A stretch of 64,000 nucleotides of DNA, from NCBI RefSeq assembly GCF_008705135.1, contig NZ_CP023694.1, positions 1,178,001-1,242,000 on the forward strand. Direction: 5' to 3'. Source of the stretch: Streptomyces coeruleorubidus (GTDB lineage: Bacteria > Actinomycetota > Actinomycetes > Streptomycetales > Streptomycetaceae). The position numbers were made by a program, and so were the translations under genes. The notes under the pieces were generated by a model, which ran no database searches, was not told the origin of the DNA, and saw nothing but the letters and a program-made list of their open reading frames with translations. The first letter of the stretch is position 1, and every line of letters starts with the position of its first letter. Shown here piece by piece: positions 56,058 to 64,000 of the stretch.

Positions 56058-58208
56058 GTGTCCAGAACGCTTGCACGCCTGCGTGGACACCGAAGATGCG
56101 CGGCCCTGGCCACAGCCTTGGCGGCGACCTTGGCAGCGCTGCTTCCGGCGGCGCCGGCCACGGCCGAGACCACGCAGCCGGGGTGGACGGGGACTTGGGC
56201 GACCGCGCAGCACGCCTCGTACGACCCGGGCACCTCGGAGGTGACGGTGCGGATACCGGTGCGGGTGAGCGCCGGCGGGTCGAGCGTACGGATCCGCCTG
56301 ACCAACGGCTTCACCACCGAGCCGGTGACGATCGGGCACGCGACCGTCGGACTTCGTGAGGGCGGTTCCGACGTCAGGAAGCCGCAGAGGCTGCGGTTCG
56401 GCGGGAAGAGCGAGGTGACGATCCCGGCCGGCGAGCAGGCGGCCAGCGATCAGGTCCAGCTCACCGTGCCCGCCCGCAGCGACCTGGTCGTCAGCCTGTA
56501 CTTCCCGGGCCGGCTCACCGACATCAGCCAGCACTGGATGGGTCTCCAGACCGTCTACTGGACGCCCGACGGCGGCGGCGACCACGCCTCGGACGCCGAC
56601 GGGGACGCCTTCACCAGAACCGATTCCACCTTCCCGTTCCTGACCGGCGTCGACGTACAGGGCGGCAACGCGGCGGGCGCCGTGGTGGCGCTCGGCGACT
56701 CCATCACCGACGGCGCGTCCTCCACGGCGAACGCCAACCGGCGCTGGCCCGACTATCTGGCCGGGCGGCTGTCGGCGTGTTCGTCCACCGCCGGGGTGCT
56801 GAACGAGGGCATCAGCGGCAACCGGATCACGGCCGGTGTCGACGGCAACCCGTCGGCGCTGGACCGGCTGGAACGCGATGTGCTGGCGCAGCCCGGCGCC
56901 CGGACGGTGGTCCTGTTCGAGGGCGTCAACGACCTCAGCTGGGGCGGCGCCACCGGCGACCAGGTGATCGACGGCATGAAGGAGATCGCGCGCCGTGTCC
57001 ACGCCCGCGGGCTGCGTCTGATCGGCGCGACCGTCGTGCCGTATCGCGGCTGGGGCGACTGGTGGACCGAGGCCAAGGAGGCCGACCGGCAGAAGGTCAA
57101 CGCGTTCGTCCGCGACTCCGGTGGCGTCTTCGACGACTACGCCGACTTCGACAAGGCGGTACGGGACCCGGACGACCCCACCCGGTACGCCGCCGCGTTC
57201 GACTCCGGTGACCATCTGCACCCCAATGACACCGGCATGAAGGCGTTCGCCGACGCGGTCGACCTCACCACCCTCGGGGCGGCCCGCGACTGCCCGTCGG
57301 CCCGCGTGCGGCTCACCCCGTACCGGCCGACCCTGCAAGCAGGGGGTGACGGCACGGAGATCACGTCGACCGTCACCAACACCGGCCCCAAAACGGTCAC
57401 CGAGGTCAGCACGCGCCTCGATCTCCCCGACGGCTGGTCCGCCGAACCGGCCGGCAGCGCGCGGACACGCACTCTCGCCCCGGGCGACAGCGCCACCGTC
57501 ACCTGGACGGTGACCCCCGCGGCCGACGCGGCCTGGGGCACCCACCAGATCGGCGTCCGCACCTCCTTCCTCCAGGACGGCCGGACACGCCGCGACTCCG
57601 ACAGCGTGGACGCGACGGTGACCCCCGCTCCGTCCGGCGTGCGCGCGCCGTATCTGACGACCGCCACCACCACCGAAGAGGCCCGATACACTAAGAACGA
57701 CGGCCAGTTCGCCATCTGGGCGGGCGGCCAGGACCTGTCCGGCTGGAAGGACGAGAAGGCGGCGATCTACCTCGCCGACGCCGCGTCACCGTCCGGCACC
57801 GTGACCGCCCGGGTAGCCGCCCAGTCCGGCAGCGGCCCGTCCGCGAAGGCCGGGATCGCCGTCGCCAACGACCTGACCGCGCCCGAGAAGGGCGGCTACG
57901 CCGTGCTCACCATGTCCGCGCAGTACGGCCTGGAGTTCCTGACCGACAGCGACGGCGACGGCAGGCTCGACACCTGGGCCGGCGGTGGCAGTTCGTACCA
58001 CCCGGCCTGGCTGAAGCTCGTCCGCGACGGCTCCACCTACACCGCGTACGCCGGCTCCGACGGCACGGCCTGGCAGCAGGTCGCGACAGCCACCGTGCCC
58101 TCGGCCAGCGGCACCGGGGACGCCGGAATGGTCGCGAGCGCCGTCAACCTCAACTATCCCGGCCAGACCACCACCGCCGTATTCGACTCCTTCTCCAGCA
58201 CGAAGTGA
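56058..58208 (+). CDS. Secreted SGNH/GDSL esterase with NEW3 and C-terminal module, second of a tandem pair
   Basis: The 716-residue protein starts at GTG 56058 behind GAGGAGGACCC. Its first ~400 residues parallel the preceding esterase: WTGTWATAQHASYDPGTSEVTVRIPV, VVALGDSITDGASSTANANRRWPDYL, LFEGVNDLSWGGATGDQV, SGDHLHPNDTGMKAFAD. It then adds a NEW3-like domain (about 420-525) and the 187-residue module (about 530-716) found also in the GH31 protein. The pair thus looks like a duplication where one copy gained or the other lost the accessory domains. Tethering to glycan through the module is inferred. Confidence 0.93.
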   Translation: MSRTLARLRGHRRCAALATALAATLAALLPAAPATAETTQPGWTGTWATAQHASYDPGTSEVTVRIPVRVSAGGSSVRIRLTNGFTTEPVTIGHATVGLREGGSDVRKPQRLRFGGKSEVTIPAGEQAASDQVQLTVPARSDLVVSLYFPGRLTDISQHWMGLQTVYWTPDGGGDHASDADGDAFTRTDSTFPFLTGVDVQGGNAAGAVVALGDSITDGASSTANANRRWPDYLAGRLSACSSTAGVLNEGISGNRITAGVDGNPSALDRLERDVLAQPGARTVVLFEGVNDLSWGGATGDQVIDGMKEIARRVHARGLRLIGATVVPYRGWGDWWTEAKEADRQKVNAFVRDSGGVFDDYADFDKAVRDPDDPTRYAAAFDSGDHLHPNDTGMKAFADAVDLTTLGAARDCPSARVRLTPYRPTLQAGGDGTEITSTVTNTGPKTVTEVSTRLDLPDGWSAEPAGSARTRTLAPGDSATVTWTVTPAADAAWGTHQIGVRTSFLQDGRTRRDSDSVDATVTPAPSGVRAPYLTTATTTEEARYTKNDGQFAIWAGGQDLSGWKDEKAAIYLADAASPSGTVTARVAAQSGSGPSAKAGIAVANDLTAPEKGGYAVLTMSAQYGLEFLTDSDGDGRLDTWAGGGSSYHPAWLKLVRDGSTYTAYAGSDGTAWQQVATATVPSASGTGDAGMVASAVNLNYPGQTTTAVFDSFSSTK

Positions 58209-58219
58209 GAGGTCTCCCC

Positions 58220-59668
58220 ATGGCAGTCAATCGCAGGCAGTTCATGACCACGGCGGCCGCCGTCGGCGGCGCCGTGCTCCTCGCCCCGCCCGGGACCGCC
58301 CAGGCCCTCACCGGCGCGGCGGTGCCGGGCGGCTCCGGCATACCCGACTACCAGCCCACCAAGGCGTCCCTCGACACCCATCCCGTGCCGCGCTGGTACA
58401 AGGACGCCAAGTTCGGCATCTTCGTCCACTGGGGCATCTACTCGGTGATCGCCGGGGCGACGCCGAGAAGCGCCTCCGAGTGGTACCTCTGGTACCAGAG
58501 CACCAAGGACACCGCCGAGTGGAAGTACCACCGCGACACCTACGGCGAGGACGTCACCTACGACGACCTCATCCCGCAGTTCAAGGCCGAGAAGTACGAT
58601 CCCGACGCCTGGGTGAAGCTGTTCGAGCAGGCGGGCGCCGAGTATTTCGCGCTGACCAGCAAGCACCATGACGGGTTCGCCCTCTACCCCAGCAAGGTGA
58701 CGGACCGTCACTCCGTGGCGTACGGCCCGAAGCGCGACCTCGTCGGTGAGCTGATGACCGCGGCCCGCAGGCGCGGCACCGTGCGCCCGGGCCTGTACTA
58801 CTCGCTCGGCGAGTACTTCAACCCGGCGATCGGCCGGCCGATGCGCAACTTCTACACCGACGAGGAAATCCCGATGACCGGCTACAAGCCGGTCGAGGAC
58901 TACATCGGCGACTACGAGCTCAAGCAGCTCTACGAGATCATCGACCGCTACGACCCGGAGCTGCTGTGGGCGGACGGTCAGTGGTTCCGGCCCACCGGCA
59001 ACCCGCCGTGGCGCAGCGAAGAACCCATGGCCCACTACTACAACCAGGCCAAGAACCGTGAGCGCCCCAAGGGCGTGGTGATCAACGACCGGTTCGACAC
59101 CCACTTCGACTTCGCGACGTACGAGCAGCGCACCAACCCCACGATGGATCCGCAGAAGTGGGAGTGCTGCATGACGATGGGCTACTCCTGGGGCTACAAC
59201 AAGCACGAGCCGGACGAGGACTACAAGACCTCCGAGTTCCTGATCCAGCTGCTCGCCGACGTGGTCAGCAAGAACGGCAACCTGTTGCTCAACATCGGTC
59301 CCAAGGCCGACGGCACGATCCCCGAGATCATGCAGGAGCGACTGAAGGACATCGGCGCCTGGCTGAAGGTCAACGGCCCCGCGATCTACGGGTCGACGCC
59401 CTGGGTGCGGGCGGAGGAGGAGGGCAGTGCGCTCGGCATCCGCTACACCGTCTCCCCGGGCAAGTTCAACATCATCGTGCTGGGCGCGCCCAGCGGCACC
59501 CTCTCGGTGCCCGGCGACATCCCCATCAGCGCCACGTCCCGGGTCCGGCTGCTCGGCACGAGCGGCAGTCTGAGGTGGACCCGCCGTGACGGAAAGATCA
59601 ACATCACCGTGCCGTCCTCCCTTCCCAGCCGCATCGCCAACGTCTTCACCGTCGACTGGGCGCGGTGA
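58220..59668 (+). CDS. Tat-exported GH29 alpha-L-fucosidase
   Basis: The 482-residue protein starts at ATG 58220, behind GAGAGG. The twin-arginine signal reads NRRQFMTTAAAVGGAVLL. The catalytic domain has WYKDAKFGIFVHWGIYSV, EYFALTSKHHDGFALYPSKVTDRHSV and the nucleophile region PELLWADGQW (D252), then NLLLNIGPKADGTIP, all typical of GH29. It removes alpha-linked fucose from glycans. Export by the Tat route implies folding in the cytoplasm before export, notable given the two signal-less proteins encoded right after it. The stop overlaps the next start as GTGA. Confidence 0.96.
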   Translation: MAVNRRQFMTTAAAVGGAVLLAPPGTAQALTGAAVPGGSGIPDYQPTKASLDTHPVPRWYKDAKFGIFVHWGIYSVIAGATPRSASEWYLWYQSTKDTAEWKYHRDTYGEDVTYDDLIPQFKAEKYDPDAWVKLFEQAGAEYFALTSKHHDGFALYPSKVTDRHSVAYGPKRDLVGELMTAARRRGTVRPGLYYSLGEYFNPAIGRPMRNFYTDEEIPMTGYKPVEDYIGDYELKQLYEIIDRYDPELLWADGQWFRPTGNPPWRSEEPMAHYYNQAKNRERPKGVVINDRFDTHFDFATYEQRTNPTMDPQKWECCMTMGYSWGYNKHEPDEDYKTSEFLIQLLADVVSKNGNLLLNIGPKADGTIPEIMQERLKDIGAWLKVNGPAIYGSTPWVRAEEEGSALGIRYTVSPGKFNIIVLGAPSGTLSVPGDIPISATSRVRLLGTSGSLRWTRRDGKINITVPSSLPSRIANVFTVDWAR

Positions 59669-60618
59669 CCGGCATGGGAATCTCTGACGGCACCCAGTTC
59701 GACACCCTGGGGCCCACGCTCAGCGTCACCACGGAACCCGCCGAGCCGGCCGGTGGTGACACGATCACGGCCACCGCGGTCCTCACCAACGACTGCCCCT
59801 TCCCGCTCCGCAACGTCGTGCTCCACCTGATCAACCCGGGCGCCACCACGGCGGCGAAGACCATCCCGCTCGGCGACCTGCGGCTCGGCGCGAAGACGAC
59901 CCGGCGCTGGGAGACGGCGATGCCGGCCGACGTGGCCGGGAACGTGTCGTTCACCGCGCACGTGGTCTTCGACGTCGACGGGCGCAGCAGCGACTGCGCG
60001 CGGTCCGCGAAGACTTTCACGGTGCCCTACCGGCCCAACGGGGTCCGGGACCCGTACCGGACGTTCGCCACCACCGACGACGCCGAGTTCGGCCAGTACG
60101 GCAGCCAGTTGGTGATCTGGGCGGGCGGCCGCGACTTCTCCGGCGGCACCGACGAGAAGGGGGGCATCCTCCTTCCCGGCTCCGCCGCCGAGTCGAGCGT
60201 GGTGCAGGTCAAGACGGTCAGCCTCACCGGCAGCGACAACCCCACCGCCAAGTACGGGATCGCCGTCGCGAACGACCTGACCGCGCCGGAGAAGGGCGGC
60301 TACGCCGTGCTCACCATGTCGAAGTCGTACGGCCTGGAGTTCATGACCGACAGCGACGGCGACGGACACCTCGACACCTGGGCCGGCGGCGGCGGTTCCA
60401 CCCACCCCGCCTGGCTGCGCCTGGTCCGCGACGGCACGACGTACATCGCGCACAGCAGCACCAACAACGGTCTCTCCTGGACCGAGACCGCGCGGGCGAC
60501 CGTGCCGTCCGCGAGCGGCGCCCTGGACGCCGGCGTGGTGGCGAGCGCCGTGAACCTCAACTACCCCGGCACGACGGTCCAGGCCGTGTTCGACCGCTTC
60601 ACCGTGGAGGAGTCATGA
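59665..60618 (+). CDS. Accessory protein: NEW3-like domain plus shared C-terminal module, no signal peptide
   Basis: The 317-residue protein starts at GTG 59665 (GTGA overlap) or ATG 59674. The N-terminus (MTGMGISDGTQFDTLGPTLSV) lacks a signal peptide and a Tat motif. Residues about 15-120 are a NEW3-like beta-sandwich (TEPAEPAGGDTITATAVLTNDCPFPLRNVVLHL). Residues about 129-317 are the module also found at the ends of the GH31 and second SGNH proteins, with GGYAVLTMSKSYGLEFMTDSDGDG and THPAWLRLVRDGT. No catalytic domain is visible. It could leave the cell bound to the Tat fucosidase, or be the C-terminal part of a formerly fused enzyme. Confidence 0.8.
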   Translation: MTGMGISDGTQFDTLGPTLSVTTEPAEPAGGDTITATAVLTNDCPFPLRNVVLHLINPGATTAAKTIPLGDLRLGAKTTRRWETAMPADVAGNVSFTAHVVFDVDGRSSDCARSAKTFTVPYRPNGVRDPYRTFATTDDAEFGQYGSQLVIWAGGRDFSGGTDEKGGILLPGSAAESSVVQVKTVSLTGSDNPTAKYGIAVANDLTAPEKGGYAVLTMSKSYGLEFMTDSDGDGHLDTWAGGGGSTHPAWLRLVRDGTTYIAHSSTNNGLSWTETARATVPSASGALDAGVVASAVNLNYPGTTVQAVFDRFTVEES

Positions 60619-61508
60619 ACACCTACCGCCCCGAGGAGGACTTCCTCCCGCCACCCGTCTCGCTCACCTTCACCCCGTCCGCACCCGAGCCGGGCAAGGC
60701 CGTGACCCTGTCGGCCACCCTCACCAACACCACCAGGATCGCGCTGCGCGGCACCGTGCTCTACCTCGCCGTGGACGACACCGCCGAAAGGGACAGCCTG
60801 GGCGACCTCGCGCCCGGACGGTCGGTGACCCGCACCTGGCGGACCCGGCTCGCCGACGACGCCGAGGGCCGGATCGTGTTCACCGCGCACGCCCTCTTCG
60901 ACGTGCACCTGCACGGCTCCGACTGCACCCGCACCACCTCCTCCGCCCTGCTGCCGTACCGCTCGCTGCGGGCAGCCTTCGACAACGCGGGGATCGCCTC
61001 CGCCGACGCCCTCGTCGCCAACATCGACGGCTCGAACTCCGCTCTGTCCGCCGAGGCGCTGGCGTCGGTGGGCCTGACTCCGGGTGCCACGGTCACCTAC
61101 GACGGCGTGCCCTTCACCTGGCCGGACACGCGGCCCGGGAGCAAGGACAACGTCATCTCCTCCGGCCAGACCGTGCTGCTGTCCGGCTCCGGTTCCCGGC
61201 TGTCCTTCCTCGGCACCAGCACCTGGGGCGAGGGCAAGGGCGACGGCAAGGTCGTCTACGCCGACGGCACCGAGCAGGCGTTCTCGGTGACCGTTCCCGA
61301 CTGGTACGGGGCCAACTCCTCCGCCGCGGTGGTGCTGCCCTACCGCTACAACTCCACGGGCCGGGACGACAATCCCGTCAGCCTGTTCACCTTCGGCGTC
61401 GATCTGACGGCCAGCAAGGAGCTGCGCTCCGTGGTCCTGCCCGAGGTCAGCGACGGCATCCAGGCGGGCCTGCCCGCCCTGCACATCTTCGCCTTGACGA
61501 TCGACTGA
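60615..61508 (+). CDS. Accessory protein: NEW3-like domain plus galactose-binding-like domain, no signal peptide
   Basis: The 297-residue protein starts at ATG 60615, overlapping the previous stop as ATGA. Its first ~115 residues (PPVSLTFTPSAPEPGKAVTLSATLTNTTRIALRGTVLYL, TAHALFDVHLHGSDC) are paralogous to the N-terminal domain of the preceding protein, including the SDC cysteine. The rest is a beta-sandwich with AFDNAGIASADALVANIDGSNSALSAEALASVGLTPG, VPFTWPDTRPGSKDNVISSGQTVLLSGSGSRLSFLG and a final LHIFALTI. This pattern occurs at the ends of large secreted glycosidases and is probably carbohydrate-binding. No signal peptide is present. Confidence 0.8.
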   Translation: MNTYRPEEDFLPPPVSLTFTPSAPEPGKAVTLSATLTNTTRIALRGTVLYLAVDDTAERDSLGDLAPGRSVTRTWRTRLADDAEGRIVFTAHALFDVHLHGSDCTRTTSSALLPYRSLRAAFDNAGIASADALVANIDGSNSALSAEALASVGLTPGATVTYDGVPFTWPDTRPGSKDNVISSGQTVLLSGSGSRLSFLGTSTWGEGKGDGKVVYADGTEQAFSVTVPDWYGANSSAAVVLPYRYNSTGRDDNPVSLFTFGVDLTASKELRSVVLPEVSDGIQAGLPALHIFALTID

Positions 61509-61527
61509 GCTCTGCGGAAGGACGTTC

Positions 61528-64000
61528 ATGCACGACAACCGAGACCACCTCGGCATCACAGGTGTCACCCGCAGACGGATCCTCACCGGCGCGGTCGTGC
61601 TGGGCGGCGCGGCGCTGCTGCCCCGCCCGCTGGGCGCGTACGCGGCCGACGGCGCCCCGTTCGACACCGCGCCCGCCGCAGCCGCGCTGAAGCGGCTGCT
61701 TCCCGACCACTACCAGCAGGTCACCCTGCGGGCCGTCGACGCCGACAGCGACCGCTTCCGGGTCACCGGCCGGGCCGGGCGGATCACAGTGGAGGGCACC
61801 AGCCCCGCCGTGCTGCTCACCGGCCTCCACACCTACCTGCGGCGGACCGCGCACGCCTCCGTCTCCTGGACCGGCGATCAGCTGAACCTGCCGCGCGCCC
61901 TCCCGGCGCCCGCCGGGGAGATCAAGGGAACGGCCGATGTGCCGCACCGCTTCGCCTTCAACGACACCAACGAGGGTTACACCGGCCCGTACCGCGACTG
62001 GGACGCCTGGCAGTACGAGCTGGACGTGCTGGCCCTGCACGGAGTCAACCGGGTGCTCGTCTACATCGGCGGCGACGCCGTCTACTACGACACGTTCCGC
62101 CAGTTCGGGTACACCGACGCCGAGATGCGCGCCTGGATCCCGGCCCCGGCCCACCAGCCCTGGTGGCTGCTCCAGAACATGTCGGGCTTCGGCGGGCCGG
62201 TCTCGCGGCAGCTCCTCGAAAGACGTGCCGCGCTCGCCGAGAAGATCGTCGACCGGATACGTGACCTGGGCATGACGCCGGTCCTGCCGGGCTATTACGG
62301 CAGCGTGCCGGACGACTTCCCCGCCAAGCACGGCGGGGACGCGGCGGTGGTGGCGCAGGGGGACTGGGGCGCCTTCAAACGCCCCGACTGGCTCGACCCG
62401 CGCACCACGGCCTTCGACGACGTGGCCGCCGCCTTCTACCGTGTCCAGAAGGAACGGTTCGGCGCGAGCACGATGTACAAGATGGACCTGCTGCACGAGG
62501 GCGGCAACCCCGGTGACGTGCCGGTGGGCGAAGCCGCGGCAGCCGTCGAAGGGGCGCTTCAGAAAGCACACCCGGGCGCGATCTGGGCCATCCTGGGCTG
62601 GCAGTCCAACCCGTCCAAGGCGCTGCTCGACGGCGTCGACAAGGCCCGGATGCTGATCGTGGACGGCCTGTCCGACCGCTACACCACCGTCACCGACCGG
62701 GAGAGCGACTGGGGCGGCACCCCCTACGCCTTCGGCAGCATCTGGAACTTCGGCGGCCACACCCCGATCGGCGCCAACGCCCCGGACTGGGTGGAGCAGT
62801 ACCCCAAGTGGCGTGACAAGAAGGACAGTTCGCTCGCCGGTATCGCGGCGATGCCGGAAGCCGCCGACAACAACGCGCCCGCCCTCGCCCTCCTCACCGA
62901 CCTGGCCTGGACACCCGGCACCGTCGACCTGGACGACTGGTTCGCCGCGTACGCCCTCTCCCGCTACGGCGGCCCGGACCGGCATGCCGCCGCGGCCTGG
63001 CAGACGATCCGCGACACCGCGTACAACATGTCCCGCGCGGACGGCTGGAGCGAGGCACCCGACGGCCTGTTCGGCGCCCGTCCCAGCCTGAACGCGAACA
63101 AGGCCGCCGCCTGGGGCCCGGAGCAGGACCGCTACGACACCACCGCCTTCGATGCCGCACTCACCGAACTCCTTGCGGTCCGCGCGGAGTTGAGGGACAG
63201 CTCGGCCTACCGGTACGACGTCGTCGACGTGGCCCGGCAGGTCCTGTCCAACCGCAGCCGCGTCCTGCTGCCCCAGATCAAGGCCGCACACGAGGCCGGG
63301 GACAAGGCCCTGTTCGGCAAGCTGACCAAGACCTGGCTGGAGTGGATGGACCTCCTCGAGGACCTGCTGGCGACCTCCGGCCCGCACCTGCTCGGGAGGT
63401 GGCTCGCCGACGCCCGCTCCTGGGGCGCCGACCGGGCCGAGAAGGACCGCCTGGAATACGACGTCCGCTCCCTCATCACCACCTGGGGCGGACGCGCCAG
63501 CAGCGAGGAGGGCCTGCACGACTACGCGAACCGGGAGTGGTCAGGGCTGGTCGGCGGCCTGTACCGCACCCGCTGGACCATGTACTTCGACGCGCTCACC
63601 AAGGGCAAGGACCCGTCGGCGATCGACTGGTTCGCCCTGGAGGACCGCTGGGCGCACGCCCACGAGACACACCCGACCGAGCCCAACGGCTCCCCGTACG
63701 CCCTGGCCCGCCGCGTGCGCGACCTGCTCGCCGCCACTCCCTATCAGGCGGTCCTCACCGCGGGGACCGACCGGGGAGCGGTGGCCGAGGGCACTCCCGC
63801 GACGGTGACGGTCACCTTCACCAACAGGAACGGGTTCGCGACGGCACGCGACGTGGCCCTCTCCGTCACCGCACCCGAGGGCATGGCGGTGAAGCCGCTC
63901 GATCCGGTGCGCAAGGGGTCGGTGGCGTCCGGCGAAAAGTTCGCCGCTCGCTTCGAGGTCTCTCTGGCGGGTGAGCCGACGGAACTGGTCGGCCGGGTCG
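61528..64000 (+). CDS. Tat-exported GH89 alpha-N-acetylglucosaminidase, C-terminus beyond window
   Basis: Open from ATG 61528 (SD GGAAGGACG) to the window end, at least 824 residues. The signal peptide has the twin-arginine-like TRRRILTGAVVLGGAALL. A small N-terminal domain leads to a GH89 catalytic domain: HRFAFNDTNEGYTGPYRDWDAWQYELDVLALHGVNRVLVYIG, NMSGFGGPVSRQLLERRAAL, GYYGSVPDDFPAKHG, MYKMDLLHEGGNPGDV and AFGSIWNFGGHTP. These match human NAGLU-type enzymes that remove terminal alpha-GlcNAc. A helical all-alpha domain follows, and a NEW3-like domain starts near residue 745 (VTVTFTNRNGFATARDVALSVTAPEGM). Confidence 0.93.
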   Translation, partial: MHDNRDHLGITGVTRRRILTGAVVLGGAALLPRPLGAYAADGAPFDTAPAAAALKRLLPDHYQQVTLRAVDADSDRFRVTGRAGRITVEGTSPAVLLTGLHTYLRRTAHASVSWTGDQLNLPRALPAPAGEIKGTADVPHRFAFNDTNEGYTGPYRDWDAWQYELDVLALHGVNRVLVYIGGDAVYYDTFRQFGYTDAEMRAWIPAPAHQPWWLLQNMSGFGGPVSRQLLERRAALAEKIVDRIRDLGMTPVLPGYYGSVPDDFPAKHGGDAAVVAQGDWGAFKRPDWLDPRTTAFDDVAAAFYRVQKERFGASTMYKMDLLHEGGNPGDVPVGEAAAAVEGALQKAHPGAIWAILGWQSNPSKALLDGVDKARMLIVDGLSDRYTTVTDRESDWGGTPYAFGSIWNFGGHTPIGANAPDWVEQYPKWRDKKDSSLAGIAAMPEAADNNAPALALLTDLAWTPGTVDLDDWFAAYALSRYGGPDRHAAAAWQTIRDTAYNMSRADGWSEAPDGLFGARPSLNANKAAAWGPEQDRYDTTAFDAALTELLAVRAELRDSSAYRYDVVDVARQVLSNRSRVLLPQIKAAHEAGDKALFGKLTKTWLEWMDLLEDLLATSGPHLLGRWLADARSWGADRAEKDRLEYDVRSLITTWGGRASSEEGLHDYANREWSGLVGGLYRTRWTMYFDALTKGKDPSAIDWFALEDRWAHAHETHPTEPNGSPYALARRVRDLLAATPYQAVLTAGTDRGAVAEGTPATVTVTFTNRNGFATARDVALSVTAPEGMAVKPLDPVRKGSVASGEKFAARFEVSLAGEPTELVGRV

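Noticed and set aside
54534..57545. 1003-aa minus-strand open frame opposite the SGNH genes
   Set aside because: Antisense shadow, its internal similarity only reflects the duplicated esterases on the other strand.

Overview
The window looks like Streptomyces chromosome. GC is very high with strong GC3 bias, genes are joined by 4-bp ATGA/GTGA overlaps, and exoenzymes carry long Sec or Tat signal peptides and RICIN lectin modules. The GH10 xylanase closely resembles S. lividans/S. coelicolor XlnA. No rRNA, tRNA or CRISPR array was seen.

Region 1 (1-23,170, minus strand) is an extracellular/cytoplasmic contractile injection system (CIS) of the Streptomyces phage-tail-like type. In transcription order it holds sheath, tube, a two-Cys-pair baseplate protein, a disordered protein, a DUF4255-type terminator, an AAA+ ATPase, a small conserved-looking protein, a 2298-aa DUF4157 protein, a candidate immunity protein, a tube/baseplate adaptor, a LysM-like protein, a gpD-like hub, a gp5-like OB spike, a Cys-rich tip, gp25, a baseplate J protein and a truncated baseplate protein at the left edge. 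There are no capsid, terminase, portal or integrase genes. The giant protein joins an HELLH eCIS-core domain to a nuclease-like C-terminus. Next to that C-terminus is a candidate immunity gene, and both look AT-richer than their surroundings, which suggests a swappable toxin tip.

Region 2 (23,171-30,700) is mixed. It has two small unknown genes, a GAF-type regulator broken by an apparent 1-bp frameshift next to an aldehyde dehydrogenase, a divergent CGNR regulator/epoxide hydrolase pair with 21-bp-phased repeats between them, and an ECF sigma factor with a SnoaL-like tail.

Region 3 (30,840-39,600) is a xylan-degradation locus. xlnA (GH10-RICIN) is followed by a RICIN-CE1 esterase, and both are divergent from a RICIN-GH62 arabinofuranosidase, with perfect palindromes in the shared intergenic region. 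A 233-bp MITE-like element lies beside a GntR-type remnant, followed by a metallophosphoesterase and a GH5 enzyme.

Region 4 (39,660-64,000) reads as one amino-sugar/glycan utilisation locus. The cytoplasmic part is a class II tagatose/fructose-bisphosphate aldolase, a DeoR regulator, an ABC sugar importer and a SIS-domain isomerase. The secreted part is a set of same-strand genes: GH31, GH123-like/DUF4091, GH35, two tandem SGNH esterases, a Tat-type GH29 fucosidase, two accessory beta-domain proteins without signal peptides, and a Tat-type GH89 alpha-N-acetylglucosaminidase running off the right edge. These activities suggest removal of alpha-GlcNAc, fucose, galactose and GalNAc from complex, mucin- or glycoprotein-like glycans, with import and catabolism through the aldolase/isomerase genes. 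A 187-189-residue C-terminal module is shared by three of the proteins.
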